A DNA stretch of 34,772 bases from an uncultured bacterium (GTDB lineage Bacteria; Auribacterota; Erginobacteria; Erginobacterales; Erginobacteraceae), in NCBI GenBank assembly GCA_937885075.1, contig CAKZYZ010000071.1:1-34772 (forward strand), read 5' to 3'. The position numbers and the translations under genes were made by a program. The notes under the pieces are model-generated. The model ran no database searches. It worked only from the letters and a program-made list of their open reading frames with translations, and was not told the DNA's origin. Shown here one piece after another: positions 15,244 through 24,694 of the stretch; positions within the stretch are counted from its first letter, which is position 1; every line of letters starts with the position of its first letter.

Positions 15244-16454
15244 GTCGCGATACTCTCCAGCAATCGATAGTACCGTTCCAGGTACTTCTCCGGGGTGTAT
15301 TCGGATCGGTAGGCGCGGAGACAAGGGTCAACGAACTCTTCCCGGACGGCCGGGTTCTCCATCCGATCCATCGCGGCTAAAAATTCTTCCCCGGTCCGAA
15401 ACATTATCCCGGCTTTATGGTCCCGGACCAGTTCGGGCAAGAGACCGACATCAGAGGCGATGGATGGGGTGCCGCAGGACTGGGCCTGGATGACGGTCTG
15501 ATTCCCCATCTCCGGCCAGATCGAGGGCGCGAGGAGCGCGATGGCGTTAGCATAGAGCCAGTCCAGTTTCTCCGGGGCTACATATTTCAAGAATCGGATC
15601 CGGAGATCGGGTGCGGCTATTTCCTGGAGTTCCTTCTCCAGGCTCCCGGTCCCCACCATTACCAGTTTACTGTCGCCCTTTTTCTTCATAAAGGTCTCCA
15701 CCGCCAACCGGGGCCCCTTATACTCCTCAAAGCGGGCCACGAAGAGGAAGAAGGGCCGAAGGTCGGAAAAGTTCATCTCCAACTCAGGTGATTCCCTCTT
15801 CTCCACCGGATCGACAAAGTAGGGGAGAGAGTCCATCCTTCCGGCAAATCCCTCTTCCCGATGACGCTGCAGCATGTAGCGGCAGGGCATGATCAGGGAA
15901 TCCATTTCTTTCAGCATCCGGTCCCGCAGTCCGCCGATCCTCCAGAATTGAGGAGGGCGGCGGTAGGCCGCCAGGCATTTCAGGCAGGATCTCTCATCAC
16001 AGACTTTCTTATTATCCTTCCAGAGGTAATGGGTGGGACAGAAGAGCCAGTAGGTATGCTGGGTAAAGAGCTTGGTCCCCTGTCCGAGGCCAAGAGATCT
16101 GATCCCGCCGAAGAGTGAGATGTTATGATAATGAATGACATCGAAGCCTTTTTCCAGGACGGCGTTAATCTGAGAACGGGAGAAAACCGGCCCCCCGGAG
16201 AGATAGGTAAGGAGCGGCTCCAGCCGCCCGGTTCCGCTTTTTATCCGGTGGACCGTTACCCCGGGATGGTGAGGATAATCTCCCTCCCGCGGCTCACTGA
16301 GTTTATAGGCCTGCGCCTCCCCGGAGCAGATAACATCCACGCTGTGGCCGTCCCAGGCAAGAAGATTGGCGAGATGATAGACATGAAGTCCGCACCCCCC
16401 GGGATGGAACGGGGGGTAGAAGGTGGTTATAAGACAGAAACGCTTCTTATTCAT
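15231..16454 (-). CDS. Family 4 glycosyltransferase (GT-B fold)
   Basis: 407 residues. The N-terminal domain has the glycine-rich acceptor loop (YPPFHPGGCGLHVYHLANLL, 13-32). The C-terminal domain has PFFLFVARFEEYKGP (234-248) and the donor-site region PEMGNQTVIQAQSCGTP (314-330). The usual EX7E motif is EX7Q here (Glu315, Gln323), so the second acid is replaced. A four-cysteine cluster (Cys139, 152, 157, 160; FCPTHYLW...CDERSCLKC) occurs in a subgroup of GT4 enzymes and may bind a metal. It likely transfers a sugar onto a lipid-linked glycan in the cytoplasm. It starts 8 nt after the abiEii stop on the same strand, so it could be read from the abiE promoter. Confidence 0.85.
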   Translation of the reverse strand: MNKKRFCLITTFYPPFHPGGCGLHVYHLANLLAWDGHSVDVICSGEAQAYKLSEPREGDYPHHPGVTVHRIKSGTGRLEPLLTYLSGGPVFSRSQINAVLEKGFDVIHYHNISLFGGIRSLGLGQGTKLFTQHTYWLFCPTHYLWKDNKKVCDERSCLKCLAAYRRPPQFWRIGGLRDRMLKEMDSLIMPCRYMLQRHREEGFAGRMDSLPYFVDPVEKRESPELEMNFSDLRPFFLFVARFEEYKGPRLAVETFMKKKGDSKLVMVGTGSLEKELQEIAAPDLRIRFLKYVAPEKLDWLYANAIALLAPSIWPEMGNQTVIQAQSCGTPSIASDVGLLPELVRDHKAGIMFRTGEEFLAAMDRMENPAVREEFVDPCLRAYRSEYTPEKYLERYYRLLESIATQRR

Positions 16455-16462
16455 CTTTCAAA

Positions 16463-17341
16463 TCAGGCTAAAGTACGCATTGCTAGATTAATCCGTTTCA
16501 GAGCAATATCAATATCAAAACACTTTCGCTCATCAGTTGTTAACACATCAAAGAGTTCCTCTTTAATCCGGGATTTCATATCCCGGATCTCATCATCCGT
16601 TCTTCCGAGATTAATACTGTATTTTGAAAGATCGGTGGCGGCGTTATCTTCGGCCAGCTTTTTTTTGAGCAGGTCCATTAGAGCCGGACTGCTTATCTCA
16701 AAACCGTTTCGCAGAACGTAATCTATATCATAAAAATCCCGGGGAGCGATTAACCGGCGGGTTGCCGCCGCTCTAATCTTCTCCGCGATAAGTTCGTTTA
16801 TATCCAGGCAGTTAATCTTTCCGGCATTAAATAAAGGTTGCTCGGTAAATGAATGTAAAAATTTATGCCGGACTTCCCTCTCCACCGGCGGACAGAGGGT
16901 ATTGAATCGGAGTCCGATCTCCAGCTTGATCCTGGACTCCTGCGGCAAAACCAGGGACTGAAAGATAAAATAAAATATATATTGCCTGGATTCATTGTGG
17001 CCCGGATTCTCGGTGTCGTCAATTTTCATCCCAAGATCTTCCGCCAGTTCTTCAATATTATCTTTTACCGGTTGGATACATCTTCTCCGTACACTTCGGG
17101 TTACCGTATATTCCGGAAGACGCATACTGAAATCAAGATCTTCACTTAATCGATAATAAGAAAAATATATCTTATTTAAACAGGTTCCCCCTTTAAAGAT
17201 GAGATCTTTACTCAATCTGTGTATACGGGAAATAATCAGTGTTAAATAATAATCTTTTTCCAACAACGGCAATACAAAGCCTGTCCGCATCGCGACCTGG
17301 TTTAATACCTTGAGAAATTTATCTTTATCTCCGTGGATCAT
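16463..17341 (-). CDS. abiEii: AbiEii-type nucleotidyltransferase toxin
   Basis: 292 residues, DNA polymerase beta-like nucleotidyltransferase of the AbiEii/MenT class, the toxin of type IV toxin-antitoxin systems. Motif 1 is FKGGTCLNKIY (49-59) with YRLSEDLDFSM (63-73), giving the metal-binding Asp68 and Asp70. The second diagnostic block is NELIAEKIRAAATR (182-195) with PRDFYDIDYVL (200-210). Studied relatives bind GTP, or modify tRNA 3' ends by adding nucleotides, and stop growth or abort phage infection. ATG 17341 overlaps the antitoxin gene by 17 bp and has GGAGAG 9 nt upstream, a clear coupled operon. No catalytic residue looks lost, so the toxin should be active. Confidence 0.9.
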   Translation of the reverse strand: MIHGDKDKFLKVLNQVAMRTGFVLPLLEKDYYLTLIISRIHRLSKDLIFKGGTCLNKIYFSYYRLSEDLDFSMRLPEYTVTRSVRRRCIQPVKDNIEELAEDLGMKIDDTENPGHNESRQYIFYFIFQSLVLPQESRIKLEIGLRFNTLCPPVEREVRHKFLHSFTEQPLFNAGKINCLDINELIAEKIRAAATRRLIAPRDFYDIDYVLRNGFEISSPALMDLLKKKLAEDNAATDLSKYSINLGRTDDEIRDMKSRIKEELFDVLTTDERKCFDIDIALKRINLAMRTLA

Positions 17342-18125
17342 TAATTATAACTCTCCAGGTTTTATTTATGGATCCTTTGCGGGAGCTATTGAATGAGCTG
17401 ATAGCTGTATCTTTTATACTTTCTCTCAGTGGTTTTAAGATGAGCCTGGAGATATTCATTCTTTCCAGTTCCAGCCCGATTCTCTTTCGGGTTGTTACAT
17501 TGGGGAAACGAGACGCGTATTGAATGAACTTTTTTATATCGTATCCATTTCCCCTTATTATTCTCTTGAAAATGCGGAGAGCGGGCAATGACCCGCCAAC
17601 CGGCTTATTGAAATAAATCAGATCCACCAACGTCCTCTCTTTAGAACTCACAAATACTTCCATACCTTCCACTCTTATGGTATCAACTCCATATATACGG
17701 TTTTCCGGTACCTTAACAAATTTATAAGTAACCCCGCGGATATCCTTCTCCCGACATATTGTTGTATTTAACACATATACTGTCTGAAAAACCTGTTCGG
17801 TGAAGCCATAATAGCTAAACATCGTAGAATATCCGATATAGTAATTATTTTCAGGGAAAAAGACCGCTGGAATTAAGAACTCATTTATCCGTATTCCGGT
17901 CGGCACGGAATCTAGCGGTGTAAAGACATAAACACCTCTCTTAATTGGAGATAAGATGCTCTTTTTCTTGAGGGAATATACAAGCTGGCGGCGGTATTTA
18001 TACCCTTCAGGCAGGTAGTTATCGATCTCTTCCGTAGTGATAATCTTTTTATTCTCATACATCAATCGGGCGACAAGTCCCGCCTCCTTCCGCCCCAGCC
18101 CTTTTATTGTATTTTTATTAGCCAC
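17325..18125 (-). CDS. abiEi: AbiEi-type antitoxin / transcriptional repressor
   Basis: 266 residues. The N-terminal winged-helix region (about 12-70: GLVARLMYENKKIITTEEID, then RRQLVYSLKKKSILSPIKRG and VYVF) is the AbiEi wHTH, followed by the typical middle domain with YYIGYSTMFSYYGFTEQ (95-111) and VFVSSKERTLVDLIYF (154-169). AbiEi proteins neutralise AbiEii without direct contact and repress their own promoter. The start is probably GTG 18125, since the only nearby ATG (18127) is out of frame. A TTGACA box lies about 70 nt upstream. The 3' end overlaps abiEii. Sequence composition is more A/T-rich than the glycosyltransferase next door, compatible with horizontal acquisition. Confidence 0.87.
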   Translation of the reverse strand: MANKNTIKGLGRKEAGLVARLMYENKKIITTEEIDNYLPEGYKYRRQLVYSLKKKSILSPIKRGVYVFTPLDSVPTGIRINEFLIPAVFFPENNYYIGYSTMFSYYGFTEQVFQTVYVLNTTICREKDIRGVTYKFVKVPENRIYGVDTIRVEGMEVFVSSKERTLVDLIYFNKPVGGSLPALRIFKRIIRGNGYDIKKFIQYASRFPNVTTRKRIGLELERMNISRLILKPLRESIKDTAISSFNSSRKGSINKTWRVIINDPRR

Positions 18126-18168
18126 ATGTAATCCATAAAGTTATTTTCTACTTATATTATTACAGGTG

Positions 18169-18197
18169 TTATCTAGCAGATTAAATATTCTTGTCAA
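18169..18197 (-). promoter_or_regulatory. Candidate promoter of the abiE pair
   Basis: On the minus strand a perfect TTGACA (18192-18197) is followed after 16 nt by TAGATA (about 18170-18175). The -35 box begins 3 nt from the end of the stem-loop repeat at 18201-18240. The -10 match is weak (three of six). Confidence 0.4.
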
Positions 18198-18200
18198 TAA

Positions 18201-18240
18201 TAAATTAGCACCTTCGGCGCTAATTTAGTTTTGAAAAAAG
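18201..18240 (-). repeat. Leader stem-loop repeat (CTAATTTA family), copy upstream of abiEi
   Basis: TAAATTAGC (18201-18209) pairs perfectly with GCTAATTTA (18219-18227). On the minus strand it reads TTCAAAACTAAATTAG, then GCGCCGAAGGTGCTAATTTA, with the same polarity as the abiEi gene about 75 nt downstream. It also directly follows the stop of the 18248-20152 gene; no T-run follows on that strand, so it is not a typical terminator. Confidence 0.75.
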
Positions 18241-18247
18241 ACTGAGA

Positions 18248-20152
18248 TTATTGCGCGTAACCAAGGGCTTCCAGTCTTTTCCTGCGCGCGGCCGCGTCTT
18301 CGTCACTGATATACCCGGCTCCATCAGCGGAAATAATCGGCTCGAAACCGAAATACCGCATCAGAATCCAGGATGGTTCCGAGACAGGATTGACCACGGC
18401 TTCAAAATTATTATCTTCTATCCTGACCACCCCCAGATTAACCCTCTGTCGGACAGAGGAATTACTGGTATTTACCCTAACTGATGGTACAGCTTCATCG
18501 GAACCGAGACTGATCTCAAAGATACTGCCGGGATATCCATGAATATTCTCACCACCCGGACAGTCCAATGAAACTTTATATTCCCCATTGGGGACCGGGA
18601 AGCGTATGCGCAGAGGAGCAAGTCCGGGATGATTGAATCCCAGAACATAATCACGACCGGCCTGGGTATTATGTATCCAGACCTGTTCACTCCGGGCCCG
18701 GGAGATAATTTCCTGATCCTGCCAGGGGTGATTAAACTTCTTAATACCCTGAATCGGAGATTTGCTTTTCAGTTTAAAATAAGCGGCCGGAATGGCGAAG
18801 GGGAGTCGGGGCGGAGTTTTCCTCAACGCTTTTTCATACCTCTTTTTTGACCGAGAGAGGAGCCTCTCCCGGGTATTCTTTAATTCCGCGGTTTTCTCCG
18901 GCATTTTATCAATGATGTTATTGGTTTCAGCCGGATCGTTTTTCAGGTCATAAAGAAATTCGTCCCCGGTATTTTTTTCGGTGATGTATTTGAATTCTCC
19001 TGATCTGATCATGTCCCGGGAGAGAGCCCACCGGGCCGATTCAGATTCCGGAGTCATTTTAAAGATGTCGTCTCCATCAAATACTTTGCCGGCCGGCAGA
19101 GAGATCCCCGTCAATCCCACCAGAGTGGGGAGAATATCGACATTCTCGGTAATAAACTTAATCCTGGTTCCCGACGGGATCTTATCCGGAAGCCGCATGA
19201 TCAGGGGGGTCCGGATAACCGCTTCCCAGGGCTTACCCCCATGCTGAGAGAGGCCGTGTTCTCCCAGATGTTCGCCGTGGTCGGCCCCGATCACTATCAG
19301 AGTCCTGTCATATAGTCCATCCTGCTTTAAAACTTGGACGAAATCACCGAAACAGCGGTCGCTATATCGTATATCTCCATCATAAAGAGCGTTCATATAA
19401 TCCCGATCCGCTTTCGTGAAGTCCGAGGGAATCCTCCAATCTCCATAAGGCCCTATATATTGTCCCCGGGGATTACCATGCCGGTCGAATTTTTTATTAT
19501 AATCATAATCCGGATCAGCAAAAATTGTGGTCTCCTCCTTTCGATTGTGAGGGGTGTGAGTATCCATCATATGGATATAGGCAAAAAAGGGCTGACCGGA
19601 ATTTTTTTTAAGCCACTCCTCCACCTCCTGGTAAACCGTCGCGGCGTCGGCATGGGGGGAGTGATGTGGTTTGATCTTATAAAACTCATCAAAATCCTCG
19701 ACCAGTTTGTGGCCCCGGACCAGCCAGGGATGGGCGGAAAAAAGTACGGTTCGGTAGCCGGCCGCTTTGAAGACACCGGCCATCGAGATAGCTTCCGAAT
19801 CAAGCTCATGGAATAGATTTTCCGGTTCCTGCAGAGGGATATCCGGATCAGCCGGGAAGAGAGACTTGATGTAATAACGGGAATAAAAATAGCTGGGGAC
19901 TGACTCCAGGGTAAACTTGCCATTAGAAAAATTATTGAGGCAGACCACCCCCTCCCGGGCTAGAGCGTCTATATTGGGGGAAGTATCCTTCCCGTATCCG
20001 TAACATCCGAAACGATCGGCGCGGGCGGCATCGAGAAGAATAAATATAACATTGGGACTATCTCCCCCCTTTAGCAATCCCGAAAAATATAACCCCCCGC
20101 CAAGGAGAGCTGCCATCACCAGTACAATCAATATTTTTATGTTTATTTTCAT
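18248..20152 (-). CDS. Membrane-anchored sulfatase-fold protein with C-terminal beta domain
   Basis: 634 residues. Residues 7-29 form a transmembrane anchor or uncleaved signal. The sulfatase domain carries NVIFILLDAARADRFGCYGY (34-53; Asp41, Asp46), MMDTHTPH (195-202) and ADHGEHLGEHG (290-300), then SQHGGKPWEAVIRTPLI (302-318). The active-site segment is FTLESVPSYFYSR (80-92). Ser84 of SVPS occupies the FGly position, but the Arg of (C/S)xPSR is absent, so maturation by an anaerobic sulfatase maturase is doubtful. Residues about 440-600 form an extra region, perhaps a carbohydrate-binding beta sandwich. It ends KRLEALGYAQ, the same style of ending as the protein at 13753-15243. It faces a divergent secreted esterase gene. 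Substrate unknown; sulfated or phosphorylated surface glycans are plausible. Confidence 0.78.
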   Translation of the reverse strand: MKINIKILIVLVMAALLGGGLYFSGLLKGGDSPNVIFILLDAARADRFGCYGYGKDTSPNIDALAREGVVCLNNFSNGKFTLESVPSYFYSRYYIKSLFPADPDIPLQEPENLFHELDSEAISMAGVFKAAGYRTVLFSAHPWLVRGHKLVEDFDEFYKIKPHHSPHADAATVYQEVEEWLKKNSGQPFFAYIHMMDTHTPHNRKEETTIFADPDYDYNKKFDRHGNPRGQYIGPYGDWRIPSDFTKADRDYMNALYDGDIRYSDRCFGDFVQVLKQDGLYDRTLIVIGADHGEHLGEHGLSQHGGKPWEAVIRTPLIMRLPDKIPSGTRIKFITENVDILPTLVGLTGISLPAGKVFDGDDIFKMTPESESARWALSRDMIRSGEFKYITEKNTGDEFLYDLKNDPAETNNIIDKMPEKTAELKNTRERLLSRSKKRYEKALRKTPPRLPFAIPAAYFKLKSKSPIQGIKKFNHPWQDQEIISRARSEQVWIHNTQAGRDYVLGFNHPGLAPLRIRFPVPNGEYKVSLDCPGGENIHGYPGSIFEISLGSDEAVPSVRVNTSNSSVRQRVNLGVVRIEDNNFEAVVNPVSEPSWILMRYFGFEPIISADGAGYISDEDAAARRKRLEALGYAQ

Positions 20153-20252
20153 AGCTTCAAATCGATACAGTAACCTTTTTTACACGAAACCTATAACGTC
20201 CACGAAGAATTTTTCTTCTGGCCAAAGCGACCATCTGTGGTAAAGTATAATC

Positions 20253-22754
20253 ATGAAAACGATTAGATTACTATATATTTTATGCATTTTTATCCTTTTT
20301 CAAGGAAATCTTTTTTCGGAAGAATATTATGCGGTAGGGGTTGATCGGGACCAGGCTGACAGACCGATCTCCTTCATGCATTATACCGAGGGAGAGTGGA
20401 GAGCAGAACTTTTTCCTCCGGCCCAAGAGTTTTCTTCGAACTCCGCTCCCTGCCTCGCGATCAGCCCCGAAGGCATACTCTGGATGGTCTGGGCCGGACG
20501 GCGGGAGGGGGAACCGCCCCGGATATATTTCAGCCGGCGGACCGGTACGCAATGGAGTTCCCCGGAGACGGTTTCCGAGAGCGGCAACTGGGAAGAAACC
20601 CCGGTGATTTCCTTTGACCGAAGCGGGCTTCCCTGGGTAGCATGGTCCGAAACCGCGGCCGATAAGACCAATATTTTCTGCGCCGTATGGGGCGGGAACG
20701 CTTTTGCCTGGCCGGAACTTATCAGTTCCTCCAACACCTCTCCCAATATCAATCCCGCCCTGGGCGCCGGAAAAAATAATACCATGGTCATGCTATGGGA
20801 AGGACAGAACAAATCTTTCTATCAGATATATTTCAGTATTGGGGGGGACGACGGCTGGAGCAAGGAGGAATTGCTCTCCCCGCGGGGAGGGGTCGGTCAG
20901 GTGTTTCCCTCCCTATCCTACCGATCCGATCAACTGAGCGGATGCTGGAGGGAGAATGGTGAGAGAATAAATGCCGATTGGAGGTCAGGACAATGGTCCC
21001 GTTCTTACCGGAAACGCGCGGAAAATACTATCCCACCGGCGCCGATAAGTGATTCCCGGGGCTGGATACTAGCCTACGGCACCGGAGGAGAAGCTCTCCC
21101 CTTAAGACTTTCTTTATTGCGTTCCCCTCAGGAGGAGCTAATAGATCGATTCCCGGCCTCCGGGAAAAACTCCCGGATGGCGGCCTCCCACATTTACACC
21201 GGTTACGGGGACAGTATCACCTACGGGACAACCCCACCGGGCGGTGATCCCGCCACCCACAAAGGGGACTGCTACATCCCGCTTTTAAAGGCACTCCTGC
21301 AGACCGATTACCCGGCCGATAGCTTCACCATCTATAACGGGGGATACCCCGGCGCGACCACCCACGATCTGCTGGAAGGCAGTACCGGCAACTGGGCGTG
21401 TCCCGGAATTATCTCGGCGATCAATCAGTCCCAATGCTCCCAGATCCTTATCATGGGGGGGACCAATGACATCTCCGACCATATTAATCCTTCCACCATC
21501 GCCAATAACCTGAACATCATGATAGACCGGGCGCGCGGACTGGGATCTAATCCTATTCTGGGGACAATCATTCCCCGCTGCGACAACAGTTCACTTAATA
21601 ATGATACCACCACACTGGTCACATCATATATTATTCCTTTAGCCGCCTGGAAAAACTGCCAGCTGGCTAATCCCTGGCAGAATTTTATCGACCACACCAA
21701 CTGGTGCTCCGACTACCTCACCTACTGGGATGGAGTACATCCATACTATCCAGCGGGGTCGCAACATATTGCCGACGCCTGGTATGATACTCTCGCGGTT
21801 TATACTCCCACCCCTACCCCTCCCCCCGCAATTATTGATTCCGGAGATTATAACGGGGATGGTACATCCGATATCGCTCTCTTCCGTCCGGACTCAGGGT
21901 TGTGGGCGGTCCGGGGGATTACCCGGGTCTATTTCGGAGCTTTAGAGGATAGACCGGCATCCGGAGATTACAACAATGATGGGACCACAGATATCGCCCT
22001 CTTTAGGGGATCATCCGGACTCTGGGCGATCCGGGGAATAACCCGGGTCTATTTTGGGGGGAGCTCTGACATTTCCGCCCCGGGCGACTACAACGGAGAC
22101 GGGGTCTGTGATATCGCCATCTACCGGGAAAGCACTGGCCTCTGGGCAGCCCGGGGGATCACCCGCTGCTATTTCGGAAGCGAGGATGACATTCCAATTC
22201 CTGGTTATTACCAGGGCAACAGAGAAAAAGGGATCGCGATCTTTCGGCCCTCCACCGGCCTCTGGGCCGCCCGGGACTTCACCCGATTTTACTTCGGTGG
22301 TTCGGAAGATCAACCTTCAGTAGCTGATTACTCCGGCAATGGAAGCGATCAGGCCGGAATCTTTCGAGCCGGCAGCGGCCTCTGGGCGATAAGGGGGTAC
22401 AGCCGGTTTTATTACGGTTCATCGGATGATAACCCGGTTCCGGCTTCCTATGGCGGCGCCAACGCCACGGCGGCCATTTTTCGGGAGAGCGCGGGACTCT
22501 GGTCCCTGCGAACTCTGAGCCGGATTTATTACGGTACTGCCGGTGATATTTCGGTCACCGGCCGGATTCCTCGGCCTGTCACCCCTTCTCCCACCCCGAG
22601 TATAACACCGACCCCTTCAATTATACCCACACCTACTCCATCTCCCACCCCGAGTGTAACACCGGCCCCTTCAATTATACCCACACCCACTCCATCTCCC
22701 ACCCCGATAGGCTTTCACACCCCGATTCCCACCTCAACTCCACTTTCAAAGTGA
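20253..22754 (+). CDS. Secreted SGNH esterase with six 40-residue FG-GAP-like repeats and Pro/Thr tail
   Basis: 833 residues. Signal peptide about 1-22 (ends NLFSEE). An N-terminal region (about 23-310) has repeated WxxW/WSSPE-type beta motifs, probably a sialidase-like propeller ([20 protein letters not shown]). The SGNH domain follows: GYGDSITYG (317-325, Ser321), GGTND (402-406) and DGVHP (493-497, Asp493, His496), a complete catalytic set. Six repeats (about 530-769) have the form [20 protein letters not shown] plus [12 protein letters not shown]. Copies 1-3 keep the calcium-type DxNxDG loop, while copies 4-6 have lost it. The tail (about 770-833) is TPSPTP-rich with an 18-residue (54-bp) DNA repeat. 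It is probably extracellular and acts on esterified glycan. No sorting motif is seen. The stop overlaps the next gene by 4 bp. Confidence 0.82.
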   Translation: MKTIRLLYILCIFILFQGNLFSEEYYAVGVDRDQADRPISFMHYTEGEWRAELFPPAQEFSSNSAPCLAISPEGILWMVWAGRREGEPPRIYFSRRTGTQWSSPETVSESGNWEETPVISFDRSGLPWVAWSETAADKTNIFCAVWGGNAFAWPELISSSNTSPNINPALGAGKNNTMVMLWEGQNKSFYQIYFSIGGDDGWSKEELLSPRGGVGQVFPSLSYRSDQLSGCWRENGERINADWRSGQWSRSYRKRAENTIPPAPISDSRGWILAYGTGGEALPLRLSLLRSPQEELIDRFPASGKNSRMAASHIYTGYGDSITYGTTPPGGDPATHKGDCYIPLLKALLQTDYPADSFTIYNGGYPGATTHDLLEGSTGNWACPGIISAINQSQCSQILIMGGTNDISDHINPSTIANNLNIMIDRARGLGSNPILGTIIPRCDNSSLNNDTTTLVTSYIIPLAAWKNCQLANPWQNFIDHTNWCSDYLTYWDGVHPYYPAGSQHIADAWYDTLAVYTPTPTPPPAIIDSGDYNGDGTSDIALFRPDSGLWAVRGITRVYFGALEDRPASGDYNNDGTTDIALFRGSSGLWAIRGITRVYFGGSSDISAPGDYNGDGVCDIAIYRESTGLWAARGITRCYFGSEDDIPIPGYYQGNREKGIAIFRPSTGLWAARDFTRFYFGGSEDQPSVADYSGNGSDQAGIFRAGSGLWAIRGYSRFYYGSSDDNPVPASYGGANATAAIFRESAGLWSLRTLSRIYYGTAGDISVTGRIPRPVTPSPTPSITPTPSIIPTPTPSPTPSVTPAPSIIPTPTPSPTPIGFHTPIPTSTPLSK

Positions 22755-23869
22755 AACGCTCCACTATTATAAAATTTGTTTATATCCTCTTCCTCCTCTC
22801 CCTGGTCGCGATATTTCTCGGTGTCTATGGCCGTTCACTTTACCTCAGGAGCAAGCAGCTCTATCGTTATGCCAAGCATAACCGGCGGGGCTGGAGCGGG
22901 TCGGTTTTCGAGCCCGATCGGGAACTGGGGTTTAGAGCGAAGGCCGGAGCCCGGGGCGCTCACACTTTCCCCATCGGAGAAGATTTACCGATGCGGTTTG
23001 ATCGAAACGGGTTCCGGGTACCGGTAAATATCTCCAACGAAGAATATAAGCGCCCTTATGTGCTGGCCTTAGGCTGTTCGTTTACCTACGGTGATGCCTG
23101 CCGAGCGGAAGATACATTCCCCCACCTGGTGGCACAGGCCCTGGGAGGGACAGAACTGAATGCCGGCTTATGCAGCTACGGCCTGTCTCAGATGGTAATC
23201 CTGGCCCGGAAACTGATCCCGGAATACAAGCCGGAATATATTCTATTTCAATACTCGCCCTGGCTGCTGAATCGTTCCACCAGGATCTTCGCGCCCACCC
23301 GTTTCTCATTCGCTCCCAATCCTTATTATATCGACGCGGAAGATGGTTCGATTAATATTCATCCTCCGGTATTTTCCTGCTATTCCGTCGACCTGGGCCC
23401 ATGGAGGAAGAGCCCGGTATCTTCTTCCGATTTTTTCTCTCTCTTCTCCCGAGTGGGTATTCCGCTAATTCTACACGATGACTTCAATCTGCTGGTATTT
23501 AAAATCAAGTCGATTTTATCCCTGATCCCGGAACCATCCGACAGGCAGGATGTAATAGTAGAAAATGCCTATCGAGAGATAAAGGAACTGGCCGAAAAAT
23601 ATAATTCCCGGCTGATAATAGTCGGCCTGGGAAATATGATAGAACCACTGGTGATACCCGAATCACTCCGGAAGATGGGACTGACCACGGTCAACTGCCA
23701 TGCCGAACTTTTAAGCCGACTCGGGGAACAGACTAAATATGCCTATTGCCAGGCTTACGCGCATTATCGAGGTAATCCCCCCGTCAGGGTGGACCGCCAC
23801 CCCAACCCCGCCGCGCATAGAATTATCGCCGACTCTATCCTGGAAGTTATTCGTAAGAATAACGAATAA
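22751..23869 (+). CDS. Membrane-anchored SGNH/GDSL-like protein
   Basis: 372 residues starting at GTG 22751, inside the end of the previous gene (GTGA overlap), hence translationally coupled. Residues 7-26 are a single N-terminal transmembrane helix, so the domain faces the periplasm. Block I is [10 protein letters not shown] (Ser110; the Asp of GDS is Cys109), block II is [13 protein letters not shown] with Asn136 or so, and block V is DRHPNPAAH (Asp348, His350). The Ser and Asp-His pair needed for esterase or acyltransferase activity are present. Similar proteins, often next to MBOAT acyltransferases, add or remove O-acetyl groups on exported polysaccharides. No MBOAT gene is visible here. 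Pairing with the secreted esterase upstream suggests a shared substrate. Confidence 0.75.
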   Translation: MKRSTIIKFVYILFLLSLVAIFLGVYGRSLYLRSKQLYRYAKHNRRGWSGSVFEPDRELGFRAKAGARGAHTFPIGEDLPMRFDRNGFRVPVNISNEEYKRPYVLALGCSFTYGDACRAEDTFPHLVAQALGGTELNAGLCSYGLSQMVILARKLIPEYKPEYILFQYSPWLLNRSTRIFAPTRFSFAPNPYYIDAEDGSINIHPPVFSCYSVDLGPWRKSPVSSSDFFSLFSRVGIPLILHDDFNLLVFKIKSILSLIPEPSDRQDVIVENAYREIKELAEKYNSRLIIVGLGNMIEPLVIPESLRKMGLTTVNCHAELLSRLGEQTKYAYCQAYAHYRGNPPVRVDRHPNPAAHRIIADSILEVIRKNNE

Positions 23870-23920
23870 GGGGAATTGAGGCAAAGTACGCGAAGCCTTA
23901 CCCCGGGCCGGTGTTTATAA

Positions 23921-23954
23921 TCAGACGGATCGGTCGGATCTGACTGATCAGACC
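23921..23954. repeat. TCAGACGGATCGGTCGG repeat, copy 3
   Basis: Nearly the same as copy 1 (4110-4143). It lies between convergent genes (22751-23869 plus, 24040-24660 minus). The rest of the 170-bp gap holds GCTGCTCCC/CTCCCTGCTC short repeats that supply the last residues of the methyltransferase. Confidence 0.7.
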
Positions 23955-24039
23955 GGGGGTTATCGCCTCACTGCAAAGCCGGAAACCGGGCCAGCAGGCA
24001 GCCGATAGGTTTTCCCTGCTGCTCCCTTCTCCTCCCTGC

Positions 24040-24660
24040 TCATCCCTGTCTTCCTCTCTCAAGAAGCATCGATACCATGTGATAGTTCTTAAAACCGAAT
24101 ACCCGAAGGTGGTAGAAAGAGATTTCTCCGGCAGATAAACCGGCCTTCTCCAATAGATATTTCCAGTCGGGCAGAGAGCGAAAATAATTACCCCGGTCAA
24201 GTCTCATCATCAATCGGTAAGACCACTCTTCTTTTCCCGGAAGCATCGGTTCCTGGATAATAACTTTTCCTGTCTCTTTGAGAACGGCAACAGCCTTCCT
24301 CAAAATTTTAGAGGCCTCATTATCATCAAGATGATGCAATAAGGAATTGATCAGGATTATATCAAACCCGGCCCCCCACTCTACCCGATTGACATCTCCG
24401 ACGATAAAATTCAATCCGGGATGCTTTTTCCGGGCAACGGAGATATATCTTTCATTTATATCAACGCCGGTATAATCCGCGCCGGAAAAAATATGGGCGG
24501 TATTTCCCGGGCCGCAGCCCAGATCCAGGACTTTCAAGCCGGAGTAATCTGAGCAAAGCTTACGGATCGCGGCCAGTTTTGGCCGATCCACTCCGGCGGC
24601 GTGCAGGCGATATACCAGGGGATTGCTCAGCAATGATTCTATTATTTCAGCCACTTTCAT
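24040..24660 (-). CDS. Class I SAM-dependent methyltransferase
   Basis: 206 residues. Motif I VLDLGCGPGN (44-53), the acidic end of strand 2 GVDIN (65-69), and SLLHHLDD (106-113) after motif II define a Rossmann-type methyltransferase of the UbiE/Methyltransf_11/25 kind. The C-terminal part (LPDWKYLLEKAGLSAGEISF) matches the usual lid and substrate region. The substrate is not predictable; the glycan neighbourhood suggests a sugar or lipid. ATG 24660 lies only 6-7 nt after a CATTAT box preceded at 17 nt by TTGTAA, so the mRNA may be leaderless. The final residues (ERGRQG) come from a short GGGA-rich repeat. Confidence 0.85.
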   Translation of the reverse strand: MKVAEIIESLLSNPLVYRLHAAGVDRPKLAAIRKLCSDYSGLKVLDLGCGPGNTAHIFSGADYTGVDINERYISVARKKHPGLNFIVGDVNRVEWGAGFDIILINSLLHHLDDNEASKILRKAVAVLKETGKVIIQEPMLPGKEEWSYRLMMRLDRGNYFRSLPDWKYLLEKAGLSAGEISFYHLRVFGFKNYHMVSMLLERGRQG

Positions 24661-24694
24661 ATGCTATAATGCGGATTTAACAACTATGTTACAA

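Noticed and set aside
18201-18227. Rho-independent terminator after the 18248-20152 gene
   Set aside because: The stem is AT-rich and not followed by a T-run in that direction; it belongs to a repeat family usually found upstream of genes.
20246-20251. TATAAT directly before the ATG at 20253 as a promoter
   Set aside because: The transcript would start after the ATG, no -35 box lies 16-18 nt upstream, and a later start would remove the signal peptide. Probably chance.
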